Below, piece by piece: positions 51,626 to 59,554 of a stretch of DNA of 64,000 bases. The notes beneath the pieces were generated by a model that was not told the origin of the DNA, made no database searches, and worked only from the letters and a program-made list of their open reading frames with translations. Source of the DNA: SZUA-545 sp050297855. Its GTDB lineage: Bacteria; Campylobacterota; Campylobacteria; Campylobacterales; SZUA-545. Within the stretch, counting starts at the first letter, position 1. Each line of letters opens with the position of its first letter. The DNA lies in contig JBNKTC010000022.1 in NCBI GenBank assembly GCA_050297855.1, forward strand, positions 1 through 64,000. Reading direction: 5' to 3'. A program made the translations under genes and the position numbers.

Positions 51626-51729
51626 TATTAACACGCCATCCGGGACAAAGTCCTGGGTGGTAGCTGGCCGAAAGGCCGGAAAAAGTCTGCCCTTTGGGGC
51701 AGCAAGATAAATCTCGCAACACGTTAATA
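51626..51729 (+). ncRNA. Candidate structured RNA, multi-hairpin, family unknown
   Basis: A closing stem TATTAAC/GTTAATA (51626-51632 with 51723-51729) encloses three strong hairpins: 51636-51660 (11 pairs, AAA loop), 51664-51679 (six pairs, GAAA tetraloop) and 51687-51702 (six pairs, four-base loop). A small AGAT/ATCT stem follows at 51705-51714. It lies just after the actP stop. I do not recognise a riboswitch or ncRNA family. It could be a 3'-UTR element of the actP transcript, an sRNA or a cis-regulator. Confidence 0.45.
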
Positions 51730-51745
51730 CACACTCCTTATGATA

Positions 51746-51768
51746 GCCGGGTACATCATGTACCCGGC
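51746..51768. terminator. Perfect 10-bp hairpin downstream of actP
   Basis: GCCGGGTACA and TGTACCCGGC (51746-51755 and 51759-51768) pair perfectly around TCA. The first T-rich run, CTCTTTTTC, comes 12 bases later, so termination is plausible but not textbook. The rest of 51623-51911 is AT-rich and holds the Fur-like sites. Confidence 0.5.
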
Positions 51769-51835
51769 CACATCCTCCCTCTTTTTCATATTGTTGTACG
51801 AATCAGAAAAGATATTTTTTGACCTCTTTATTTTT

Positions 51836-51897
51836 GATAACGATTATTAATATTATTTAAAGCTCCTCTCCGGTAGCATCTTGATATTAATTATCAA
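51836..51897 (+). promoter_or_regulatory. Two Fur-box-like sites upstream of the DUF2325 gene
   Basis: Site 1, GATAACGATTATTAATATT (51836-51854), matches 15 of 19 positions of the E. coli Fur consensus. Site 2, TGATATTAATTATCA (51882-51896), has one mismatch to the 7-1-7 form and is a near palindrome. Both lie within 80 bases of the ATG at 51912. Iron-dependent repression by Fur is the simple reading, although AT-rich sequence makes chance matches easier. Confidence 0.5.
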
Positions 51898-51911
51898 CCA
51901 AGGAGTATCCG

Positions 51912-52214
51912 ATGAGTATTTTGATGATCGGCGGCGACAGAGTAGACAGTATCACGGGAATGCTGGAAGAGTACGGTGTGGAGGAAGTGATCCACTGGGA
52001 CGGGCGCAACAAATCCTCCATCACCCGTAAGGAGATCCCTGGGCGGACCGACTGCATCGTCATGCTCACCTCCTACCTCAACCACAACGCCATGAAGTAC
52101 TTTAAAAACCAGGCGAAAAAACGGGATATTCCCCTCATCTGCGCCGAACGCAGCGTCACCTCGGTCTACTGCGAGTTCTGCAAGCGGTTTGGGACCCCTG
52201 CCTGCGGGTGTTAA
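51912..52214 (+). CDS. DUF2325 domain protein with C-terminal Cys cluster
   Basis: 100 residues. The whole protein fits DUF2325, a small Rossmann-like fold: SILMIGGDRVDSITGMLEEYGV at the start, a central VMLTSYLNHNAMKYFKNQAKKRDIPLICA, and a C-terminal tail with four Cys in CEFCKRFGTPACGC plus one nearby (LICAE), enough to bind a metal or cluster. Function is unknown. AAGGAG eight bases before the ATG supports the start. Upstream Fur-like sites suggest iron control, and the Cys tail fits an iron or zinc link. It ends inside the converging PolX gene by four bases. Confidence 0.85.
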   Translation: MSILMIGGDRVDSITGMLEEYGVEEVIHWDGRNKSSITRKEIPGRTDCIVMLTSYLNHNAMKYFKNQAKKRDIPLICAERSVTSVYCEFCKRFGTPACGC

Positions 52215-53929
52215 CGTTTGAGACTATCCAAGAGGCCCTTGAGCGGCAGGGTATTGACCACATCCCGGCACTCCAGCCACCCCCGTCTGGCCTGGCCGAT
52301 CCCAAAACACATCAGCTCCAGGTCGGGGATAGAGTGGGCGTCGGTGGAGATCGCCACTTTTACTCCCGCCTCCTTTGCCATCTTGCAGTGGATATCGTTT
52401 AGATCCAACCGGTCGGGCTGGGCATTAAGCTCCAGGATCACACCGTTTTGACGGCATGCACGGATAATCCGCTCCATATCGACCGCATACGGCTCCCGCA
52501 ATCCCAGCAGGCGCCCCGTCGGGTGCCCCAGGATCGTACAATAGGGATTTTCCATCGCCCGCAGGATCCGCTCGGTCTGTTTCGGACCGGGCAGATGCAT
52601 CTTGTAGTGGACGGAGCAGATCGTAAAATCGAGCGCCGCTAACACCGAATCGGGCAGGTCGAGGGTGCCGTCTTCGAGGATATCGACTTCCGCAGACTTG
52701 AGGATACAGATTCCGTCAAGCTCCTCGTTCAGGCGGTCGATCGTCTCCAGCTGCTCCCGAAGCCGCTTTTCGTCCAGGCCGTGCGCGACCGTCACATGGC
52801 GGGAGTGGTCGGTCACCGCCATGTACTCGTACCCCTTTTCCCTGGCTGCCAGGGCCATATCCCGGATCGTCGCCGCCCCGTCACTGGCCGATGTATGGAT
52901 ATGAAGATCCCCCCGGATATCCTCCATCCGGACCAGCTGAGGCAACCTGCCTTCCGCAGCCGCGGCGATCTCCCCCCGGTCTTCCCGCAGCTCCGGCTCC
53001 ACGTACCCCATCCCCAGGGCATGGTACAGCTCCGCTTCTCCTGCTGTTTCGACCCGTGTGCCATCCGTAAAGAGCCCGTACTCGTTCAGTTTGCATCCTG
53101 AGTCCATGGCCCGGCGCCGCAGTTCCACATTATGCGCTTTCGAACCGGTAAAATGCAAAAGTGCCGAGGCGAAACAGGCGGGCGGTACGACACGCAGGTC
53201 CACGCCGATCCCGCTTTGGAGAATAACGGAACTTCGGGTATCGCCATGCATCACCACCTTTGCCACCCCGTCCATAGCGGTAAAACGTGCCATCAGGTCA
53301 CACCCACCTTCACATGCCGCGACGATATCGATATCCTTGACCGTCTCCCGCCGCCGCCTTATACTCCCAGCCACCGCTATCGCCGTCACGCCCTGTGATC
53401 CCTTCAGGTGATCCATGACACCTTCGGCCAGTGATTCGGCCATACTCAGCCGGTAGCGCCGTTCCCCGAAACTCGCCTTGTCCAGCTCCTTTTCGACCGC
53501 CATGACGGTTTTGGGCCCGAAGCCGTTTAGATGCTCCACCGACCCGTTCTCCAGGGCATGCTTCAGGTCGGCGATGGAATCGATATGAAGTTTTTCGTGG
53601 AGCTGGTGGACCCGCTTGGGTCCCAGGGAGGGGATAAGCATCAGCCGCTCAAGTTCCGGGGGAACCTCGCTTTTCAGCTCCTCCAGGAACTGCAGCTTTC
53701 CGGTCGTGACGATCTCGGTGATCTTGGCCGCCAGGTCCTTGCCGATCCCTTCCAGCTTGGTCAGGTCGGACCCTTCCGCTATGAGGCTCTCCATACTCTT
53801 GGGGTAACTTAGCACCCGTCTCGCTCCGTTTCGGTAAGCCCGTATACGGAAGGGGTTGGCCCCCTGGATATCGAGTAGGTCGGCGATCTCGCCAAAGATC
53901 ATGGCGACGGTTTCGTTGGAAACTCTCAT
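52211..53929 (-). CDS. polX: DNA polymerase/3'-5' exonuclease PolX
   Basis: 572 residues. The N-terminal polymerase beta-like part (about 1-320) has helix-hairpin-helix segments (LTKLEGIGKDLAAKI, LNGFGPKTVMAVEKE) and the nucleotidyltransferase pattern GSIRRRRETVKDIDIV with catalytic Asp residues. The C-terminal PHP exonuclease domain (about 335-572) shows the metal-site motif DLHIHTSASDG and the late VAISTDAHSI. This fused enzyme fills gaps and proofreads in base excision repair. It is monocistronic, with its start 24 bases from the divergent DUF72 gene. Confidence 0.95.
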   Translation of the reverse strand: MRVSNETVAMIFGEIADLLDIQGANPFRIRAYRNGARRVLSYPKSMESLIAEGSDLTKLEGIGKDLAAKITEIVTTGKLQFLEELKSEVPPELERLMLIPSLGPKRVHQLHEKLHIDSIADLKHALENGSVEHLNGFGPKTVMAVEKELDKASFGERRYRLSMAESLAEGVMDHLKGSQGVTAIAVAGSIRRRRETVKDIDIVAACEGGCDLMARFTAMDGVAKVVMHGDTRSSVILQSGIGVDLRVVPPACFASALLHFTGSKAHNVELRRRAMDSGCKLNEYGLFTDGTRVETAGEAELYHALGMGYVEPELREDRGEIAAAAEGRLPQLVRMEDIRGDLHIHTSASDGAATIRDMALAAREKGYEYMAVTDHSRHVTVAHGLDEKRLREQLETIDRLNEELDGICILKSAEVDILEDGTLDLPDSVLAALDFTICSVHYKMHLPGPKQTERILRAMENPYCTILGHPTGRLLGLREPYAVDMERIIRACRQNGVILELNAQPDRLDLNDIHCKMAKEAGVKVAISTDAHSIPDLELMCFGIGQARRGWLECRDVVNTLPLKGLLDSLKR

Positions 53930-53952
53930 CGGACTCCTTGTAGAATGCTCCT

Positions 53953-54696
53953 ATGCAGACCATACAGATCGGAACGTCAGGATTTTATTATGACCACTGG
54001 GTCGGCCGCTTCTATCCTTCAGAGCTGCCCAAGGCGGAGTGGCTCCCCTACTATGCCGCACGCTTTGCCAGCGTGGAGCTCAATACCACATTCTACCATC
54101 TTCCCAGGAAGAAGTCGCTCCTGCACTGGCTGAAGGCGACACCGGAAGCGTTCTGTTTCTCTTTGAAAGCGCCGCGGACGATCACCCATGCCAGACGGCT
54201 TCGCGATGTAGAACAGGAGGTGCAGCTTTTTATCCACCTGATCAAACCGCTGAAGACAAGACTCGGGGCGATCCTCTTCCAGCTCCCTCCGTCCCTGGGA
54301 CTCGACATGCCGCTGCTGGAACAGTTCCTCTCCACCCTTCCCCGCGGCTACCGCTACGCCCTGGAGTTTCGCCACGACTCCTGGCTGGATGATGCGGTCT
54401 TCGGCCTTTTAGAGCTGCATAACGTGGCGTTTTGTATCGATGACTATGAACAGCGTCAAGCCCCGTTTGTCGCCACGGCCGATTTCGTCTATATCCGCCG
54501 CCACGGCGAAAGCGGCCGGTACCGCGGCAGCTACGACGCTGCCGGCCTCTCCGCCCTGGCCGGGGAGATCACCGCCTTTGCCGGCTCGGGGAAAAAAATC
54601 TACTGCTACTTCAACAACGACTTCGAAGCGGCCGCGTGCCGTGATGCCAAAGCATTGGAGAAGCTTTTGCAAACACACGCTACAATCACCGGTTAA
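53953..54696 (+). CDS. DUF72 family protein
   Basis: 247 residues with the DUF72 TIM-barrel-like pattern: QIGTSGFYYDHWVGRFYP at the start, ASVELNTTFYHLPRKK, FCFSLKAPRTITHARRL, GAILFQLPPSL, YALEFRHDSWL and a late VYIRRHGESGRYRGSY and YCYFNNDF. The family lacks an assigned reaction; it is widespread and probably enzymatic. It is divergent from polX, with the start 23 bases away, so their promoters overlap. No signal peptide. Confidence 0.9.
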   Translation: MQTIQIGTSGFYYDHWVGRFYPSELPKAEWLPYYAARFASVELNTTFYHLPRKKSLLHWLKATPEAFCFSLKAPRTITHARRLRDVEQEVQLFIHLIKPLKTRLGAILFQLPPSLGLDMPLLEQFLSTLPRGYRYALEFRHDSWLDDAVFGLLELHNVAFCIDDYEQRQAPFVATADFVYIRRHGESGRYRGSYDAAGLSALAGEITAFAGSGKKIYCYFNNDFEAAACRDAKALEKLLQTHATITG

Positions 54697-54717
54697 TACA
54701 GCCCAAAGGATCTATCC

Positions 54718-55146
54718 ATGCGACAGCTTCTCATTTTCGCCATTTCCTTTTCCCTGAATGCGACCCTTTTGTGGGGGGATTCCGACACACTCCTTGCAAA
54801 AGCCAAAAGCGGCGACCCCGCAGCCCAGTACGACCTGGCTGTGGAGCAGATGTTCGGCAAAGACGTCACAGACAACGGCATCGAACGTCCGCCGCGGTAC
54901 GGCGAAGCGGCCAAATGGCTCACAAAAGCAGCCAAGGCCGGGGATCCCCGTGCCCAGTACCTGCTGGGCAGTCTCTACGAACGCGGACGCGGCGTACGTA
55001 AAAATGCTTCCGCAGCTATGCGCTTGTATAAAGAGGCTATGAAAGGCGGGTACAAAGAAGCCGCCTGCCCCCTCGCCCGTCTTTATGAACAAAGCGACAT
55101 CCATCCCAAGGATCCGGAAATCACCCGGCCGTGCTATATGCAGTAA
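54718..55146 (+). CDS. Sel1-repeat protein, exported
   Basis: 142 residues. Signal peptide (about 1-20) and then two to three Sel1-like repeats of 36 residues: DPAAQYDLAVEQMFG, RYGEAAKWLTKAAKAGDPRAQYLLGSLYERGRGV and NASAAMRLYKEAMKGGYKEAACPLARLYEQS. Sel1 repeats form helical solenoids for protein-protein contacts. Cysteines late in the protein (CPLARL and RPCYMQ) may form a disulfide, as in the Cys-rich Hcp proteins of Helicobacter, though it has far fewer. Start at 54718 follows AAAGGAT. Confidence 0.85.
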   Translation: MRQLLIFAISFSLNATLLWGDSDTLLAKAKSGDPAAQYDLAVEQMFGKDVTDNGIERPPRYGEAAKWLTKAAKAGDPRAQYLLGSLYERGRGVRKNASAAMRLYKEAMKGGYKEAACPLARLYEQSDIHPKDPEITRPCYMQ

Positions 55147-55152
55147 CTCCCG

Positions 55153-55986
55153 CTATACCATCTTAAAAAGTACCAGGCTCACCGCCATCACCATGATCCC
55201 GCCGACGATTCCCAGGATCGTCGAGTGGGCGTTGCCGTAGACCCGCGCAGCCGGCAGCAGTTCGTCAAACGATATATAGACCATGATCCCCGCCACGATG
55301 CCAAAAAGCGCCCCCATCATGATGCCGTTAAGAAACGATGCCAGCAGAACGAACCCGACCACCGCCCCGAGCGGTTCCGCCAGACCGGAGAAGAAGGAGT
55401 ACCAGAACGCCTGGTGCTTGTTTCCCGTCGCGTGGTAGATCGGGAGGGAGACGGCGATCCCTTCAGGGATATTGTGAATGGCGATGGCAAAAGCGATGGC
55501 GATCCCGAGTGCCGGATCGTTCAAGGCGGCAACGAAGGTAGCAAATCCCTCGGGAAAGTTATGGACGGCGATGGCGACGGCCGTGAAAACGCCCGTACGT
55601 TTAAGGTTCAGCGTATGGTCCTCCTCTCCTGCTTTAAGCCCCCTGACCTCCCCCATCGGTTTAAGTTCGTGGGGATTGACGTCATTGGGGATAAAACGGT
55701 CGATCAGTGCCGTCAGCAGCACGCCGCCCAAAAAAGCTGCCAGGGCCAGCAGTTCCGCATGCGGCTCACTTACATAGTGGGCAAACTCGCCACGTGAAAG
55801 GTGCAGGATATCCTCGAAGGAGACGTAGATCATCACCCCGGCGGAGAAACCCAGTCCTATGGAGAGGGGGATCGTACTCTTTTTTTTCAGGACAAAAGCC
55901 ATCAACGCCCCGATACCCGTTGAAAGTCCGGCCAGAACAGTCAGTAAAAATGCGATGCCGATAATATCCCACGAATACCCGCCCAT
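55153..55986 (-). CDS. zupT: ZIP family zinc transporter ZupT
   Basis: 277 residues from the ATG at 55986, which has AAGGAGA six bases upstream; the frame extends to 56097 but without a ribosome site. Eight membrane helices with the ZIP blocks: SIGLGFSAGVMIYVSFEDI (helix 2), AIAVHNFPEGFATFVAAL (helix 4 metal motif, His-Asn-Phe-Pro-Glu-Gly) and AIAIHNIPEGIAVSLPIYH (helix 5). It imports zinc and perhaps other divalent metals. Its presence near a separate ZnuABC gives two zinc uptake routes. A dyad at the promoter may be the operator of a metal repressor. Confidence 0.94.
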   Translation of the reverse strand: MGGYSWDIIGIAFLLTVLAGLSTGIGALMAFVLKKKSTIPLSIGLGFSAGVMIYVSFEDILHLSRGEFAHYVSEPHAELLALAAFLGGVLLTALIDRFIPNDVNPHELKPMGEVRGLKAGEEDHTLNLKRTGVFTAVAIAVHNFPEGFATFVAALNDPALGIAIAFAIAIHNIPEGIAVSLPIYHATGNKHQAFWYSFFSGLAEPLGAVVGFVLLASFLNGIMMGALFGIVAGIMVYISFDELLPAARVYGNAHSTILGIVGGIMVMAVSLVLFKMV

Positions 55987-56003
55987 GCCATCTCCTTGAA
56001 TTC

Positions 56004-56019
56004 TATAATACGTACTATA
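56004..56019 (-). promoter_or_regulatory. Palindrome overlapping the likely zupT -10 region
   Basis: TATAATACGTACTATA is a near-perfect dyad (seven of eight pairs) located 18 to 33 bases upstream of the zupT start on the minus strand, where its TATAGT or TATTAT could serve as -10. Binding of a repressor here would block zupT. Other genes have no copy, so it is a weak claim. Confidence 0.35.
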
Positions 56020-56173
56020 ACCTCTTTTGAAAGAAAAAGGGAAACGGGGCAATCTACATAAGAAAAAAGAATATCTAATAAATATTGCATATATCAAATT
56101 TATTTATATTTTTTCATGTTTTTTTCACACAGTCTTAATAAGATAAATCATATCAAAATTCTAAGGAGTATTT

Positions 56174-57370
56174 ATGCAAAAAAGAGAGATTTTGTCCTTT
56201 TTGCTTGGTTCGGCCCTGGCCGTTTCACTATTGACAGGATGTCAGTCCGATGATAACAATGACGATTCGGTCGAGACCGTATCCCCCTATGAACGTGTAG
56301 CGGAGATCTCCGGCGACTGGGCAACAGACGTCCCGGCTATCGCGGCGGCAATCGCCAATTATGTGGACCAGACAGAAGAGAATACGACGCTGGGCTATCC
56401 GACAAACTGGATCGTCGGTGGTGACCTGAATGCTACAGGTGAATCGGGTATCGAAGCCGTGGACAGAATGCTGGGGATCCCCAAGATCTATGACGGTGTC
56501 ACCAACAAGATCAAGGTGATCGAACTGTGTAACAAGGCCTATGCGACCCAGGCGACCGGTACGGGACGCTTCCACGGTCCGGCGCTTCCCTGTGAAGTAG
56601 CTGTCCATAGTGACGGGACAAAGGTCTATGTCGATATCCTCAACCCTGAGGCGATCTTCACCCTCTTTTTTGCGGACCTGAGCGACGAGGAGAAAACCAG
56701 TCTTAAAACGGTAGCCGAAACGGTCAAGACCGAGATCAAAGGGATGATCACCGCAGCACTGGAGAGCACGGCCTACTCCTTTAACTCCCTCTCTACGGCC
56801 ATGGGGCCTTCCTTTAAAACGACAGGGGACCTGGGCGGGGCAGCCTATATCGATCCGTATATCGTATATAACTACACCGATCCGGCCGTAACGACCTTTA
56901 CGAATACGGATGCCAAAAACCTTGCCATTAAGATCATCGAGATGCTCGGCGACGACGCGACACCTTCCCAGGTCGACGGGATCTCTTCGGGATCAAGCTG
57001 GCGTTCGGCCAGACCCTACCCGCTTCCGATCCCCAATGTTCAGATCGTAGAGGCGTGCTCCCCTACCTACGCCAAAAAGGCAACGGCACTGGGCGCCCAG
57101 TATGCAACGGCTCTTCCTTGTGAGATCGGGGTCATGGTGGATGAAGACAACGCCAGTGTGTTGAAGGTCTCCTTCCTCAACCCGACCTTTATGTTCAACA
57201 TCATGTTCGCCGATGCTTTCAGCTCGATCAGTGAAAGTGACCGGCTGGAATACAGCACCCTGCCCGACGTCGTCTTCTCCGACCTGCGTCTTATCGTCCA
57301 GGCGGCCATCGACGACATCGCGACCAATGCGGTCAACGGCTCGACCTACGACCTCTCTATCTCCAAATAA
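56174..57370 (+). CDS. Lipoprotein with two DUF302 domains
   Basis: 398 residues. A lipoprotein signal (lipobox LLTGC, Cys23) is followed by an acidic linker and two DUF302 domains (about 100-200 and 275-375). Each has the C-x-P-x-pattern IELCNKAYA or IVEACSPTYA, then ALPCEVAV or ALPCEIGV, then ILNPEAIF or FLNPTFMF. DUF302 proteins have a beta-alpha fold, and the conserved Cys pair may bind metal or heme; the role is unknown. Start at 56174 follows AAGGAG. The gene stands alone between zupT (divergent) and acs. Confidence 0.85.
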   Translation: MQKREILSFLLGSALAVSLLTGCQSDDNNDDSVETVSPYERVAEISGDWATDVPAIAAAIANYVDQTEENTTLGYPTNWIVGGDLNATGESGIEAVDRMLGIPKIYDGVTNKIKVIELCNKAYATQATGTGRFHGPALPCEVAVHSDGTKVYVDILNPEAIFTLFFADLSDEEKTSLKTVAETVKTEIKGMITAALESTAYSFNSLSTAMGPSFKTTGDLGGAAYIDPYIVYNYTDPAVTTFTNTDAKNLAIKIIEMLGDDATPSQVDGISSGSSWRSARPYPLPIPNVQIVEACSPTYAKKATALGAQYATALPCEIGVMVDEDNASVLKVSFLNPTFMFNIMFADAFSSISESDRLEYSTLPDVVFSDLRLIVQAAIDDIATNAVNGSTYDLSISK

Positions 57371-57376
57371 AACACC

Positions 57377-57402
57377 GCTTCCGGAACACCGTTTCCGGAG
57401 GC
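57377..57402 (+). terminator. Hairpin after the DUF302 gene
   Basis: CTTCCGGAA (57378-57386) pairs with TTCCGGAGG (57393-57401) with one G-T wobble and a six-base loop. T-rich sequence starts about 12 bases further down. Likely end of the DUF302 transcript. Confidence 0.45.
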
Positions 57403-57465
57403 CCTGACTGTTTACTTTCTACACATTTTTTTTCCTGTTTTTTTTTAAAACAGTTAAAACCTGCC

Positions 57466-57500
57466 AATGCTATGCTAATGCTACGTTACTTATGTAATAT
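57466..57500 (+). promoter_or_regulatory. Tandem 11-bp operator and -10 upstream of acs
   Basis: AATGCTATGCT (57466-57476) is followed directly by AATGCTACGTT (57477-57487), the same type of head-to-tail repeat as before the porin-actP operon (CATGCTACGTT twice). TAATAT at 57495-57500 lies seven bases after the second copy, the same distance as for the porin -10. This is a strong hint of shared control of acetate uptake and activation. Confidence 0.6.
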
Positions 57501-57546
57501 TTGGTAACCATCAATAAAATTATGAACAAGTAAGTGGGAGCAATCT

Positions 57547-59502
57547 ATGGAAGAAAAACTTTTGTTCGAACCTCCTGTCGAACTGAGCAAAAACGCTAGA
57601 ATCAAGAACATGTGTGAATACAAGGCACTCTGCAAAGAGGCCGAAGAAGACTATGAAGGTTTCTGGGGCCGGTATGCCAACGAGAAGATCGATTGGTTCG
57701 AACCGTATACGAAGGTACTGGACGAGAGCAACATGCCCTTTGTCAAATGGTTTGAAGGCGGTAAGCTGAACGTCGCACACCAGTGCATCGACCGTCACCT
57801 CGACTCACGTAAAAACAAAGCGGCCATCATCTTCGAAGGGGACCGCGGCGACAAGCAGATCGTCACCTACCTCGAACTCTACTACAACGTCAACCGCATG
57901 GCGAACCTGCTGAAAAACGAGTTCGGCATCAAAAAGGGCGACCGTGTCGTCATCTATATGCCGATGATCCTGGAAGCGGCCTATGCGATGCTGGCGTGTA
58001 CCCGTATCGGGGCGATCCACTCCATCGTCTTCGGCGGCTTCTCCGCCGAAGCGCTTCGCGACCGTATCATCGATGCGGAAGCCAAGCTGGTCATCACGGC
58101 CGACGGCGCCTATCGTAAAGACAAACCGTATATGCTGAAACCTGTCGTAGACCAAGCCCTGGAAGAGGGATGCGAATGCGTCGAGAAAGTCCTCGTTGTC
58201 GAGCGTAACGGTGAAGACGTCGAATGGAAAGCGGGCCGTGACTACGCCTACGCCGAGCTGATCGCAAACCAGTCCCCGGTATGCGAATCCGAGCCGATGG
58301 ATTCCGAAGATCCGATGTTCCTGCTCTACACATCCGGCTCCACCGGAAAACCCAAAGGGGTCCAGCACAATACGGCCGGGTATATCCTCTGGGCGCAGAT
58401 GACAATGGAGTGGGTCTTCGATGTTAAAGAGAACGACACGTACTGGTGTACGGCGGACATCGGCTGGATCACCGGCCACACCTATATCGTCTACGGACCG
58501 CTTGCCATGGGTGCGACGACCATCATGTTTGAAGGGGTCCCGACCTATCCGGATGCCGGGCGTCCCTGGAAGATGGTCGAGGAGTACAAGATCAACCAGT
58601 TCTACACGGCACCGACGGCGATCCGTGTCCTCCACAAAACGGGAGCCGAAGAGCCTAAAAAATATGACCTTTCCAGCCTGAAGGTCCTGGGTACTGTCGG
58701 CGAACCGATCGACCCGCCCGCATGGAAATGGTACTACGAGGAGATCGGCGGCGGCAAATGTGCCATCGTCGATACCTACTGGCAGACAGAGACGGGCGGC
58801 CACATGGTCACACCGCTTCCCGGCGCCACACCGATCAAACCGGCTTGCGCGACCCTGCCGCTGCCCGGTATCATGGGTGAGATCCTCGATCCTGCGACAG
58901 GCGAGAGAGTCGAACCGGGTGAAGGCGGATACATGTGTGTTACTCGCCCTTGGCCTTCCATGATCCGCAACGTATGGGGCGATCCGGAGCGTTTCAAAAA
59001 ATCCTACTTCGGTGATGTCAAAAAAGACGGCAAACCGGTCTACTTCACCGGTGACGGTGCGGTCTACGATGAAAACGGCTACATTACGATCACGGGTCGT
59101 ACGGATGACGTCATCAACGTCTCAGGCCACCGTATGGGTACGGCGGAAGTCGAAGCGGCGTGCAAGAAACACCCCAACGTCGCGGAAGTCGCCGTCGTCG
59201 GCCGACCGCATGACATCAAAGGCGAAAGCATCTTCGCCTACATCGTCCTCAAAGGGGAAGATACCCTGGGCGAAGAGATGAGCATGGTCAAAGAGATCAA
59301 CGACGTCATCAAAAAAGAGATCGGGAATATCGCCGTCTGCGACGATATCAAATTCGTCCCCGGCCTTCCAAAGACACGGTCAGGAAAGATCATGCGACGG
59401 ATCCTCCGGTCCATCGCAAAGGGCGAAGCGATCACCCAGGACACCTCCACACTGGAAGATCCGAGCGTCGTCCAAAAAATCCAGACCTGCGTTCTGGGCT
59501 AG
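57547..59502 (+). CDS. acs: Acetate-CoA ligase (acetyl-CoA synthetase)
   Basis: 651 residues, full length. The AMP-binding motif is YTSGSTGKPKG (about 258-268), followed by TADIGWITGHTYIVYGPL, DTYWQTETGGHM (about 413-424), YFTGDGA and RTDDVINVSGHRMGT. The C-terminal PKTRSGKIMRRILR carries the Lys that is acetylated in regulated Acs. The enzyme forms acetyl-CoA from acetate, ATP and CoA through acetyl-AMP. GGGAG precedes the ATG at 57547. It is followed by DUF294 and exonuclease genes, a neighbourhood known from acetate loci of gammaproteobacteria. The upstream tandem repeats suggest control with ActP. Confidence 0.97.
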   Translation: MEEKLLFEPPVELSKNARIKNMCEYKALCKEAEEDYEGFWGRYANEKIDWFEPYTKVLDESNMPFVKWFEGGKLNVAHQCIDRHLDSRKNKAAIIFEGDRGDKQIVTYLELYYNVNRMANLLKNEFGIKKGDRVVIYMPMILEAAYAMLACTRIGAIHSIVFGGFSAEALRDRIIDAEAKLVITADGAYRKDKPYMLKPVVDQALEEGCECVEKVLVVERNGEDVEWKAGRDYAYAELIANQSPVCESEPMDSEDPMFLLYTSGSTGKPKGVQHNTAGYILWAQMTMEWVFDVKENDTYWCTADIGWITGHTYIVYGPLAMGATTIMFEGVPTYPDAGRPWKMVEEYKINQFYTAPTAIRVLHKTGAEEPKKYDLSSLKVLGTVGEPIDPPAWKWYYEEIGGGKCAIVDTYWQTETGGHMVTPLPGATPIKPACATLPLPGIMGEILDPATGERVEPGEGGYMCVTRPWPSMIRNVWGDPERFKKSYFGDVKKDGKPVYFTGDGAVYDENGYITITGRTDDVINVSGHRMGTAEVEAACKKHPNVAEVAVVGRPHDIKGESIFAYIVLKGEDTLGEEMSMVKEINDVIKKEIGNIAVCDDIKFVPGLPKTRSGKIMRRILRSIAKGEAITQDTSTLEDPSVVQKIQTCVLG

Positions 59503-59509
59503 CCCCCTC

Positions 59510-59525
59510 CCCGGCTCCGGCCGGG
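59510..59525. terminator. Short GC-rich hairpin after acs
   Basis: CCCGGC (59510-59515) pairs with GCCGGG (59520-59525) around TCCG. No T-run follows, so it may only slow transcription or protect the acs end; the next gene begins 30 bases later and may be cotranscribed. Confidence 0.35.
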
Positions 59526-59554
59526 AACTATTCCTCCTAGAAAAGTAGTCGCTA

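Noticed and set aside
51687..51702. Hairpin considered as a minus-strand rho-independent terminator
   Set aside because: The minus strand has CTGCCC-loop-GGGCAG followed by ACTTTTT, which would fit, but no minus-strand gene lies upstream of it, so it is kept as part of the candidate RNA.
51626..51729. Clover-like fold considered as a tRNA or tmRNA fragment
   Set aside because: The closing stem is seven bases and there are three arms, but the length is 104 bases and the T-loop and anticodon-arm consensus are absent.
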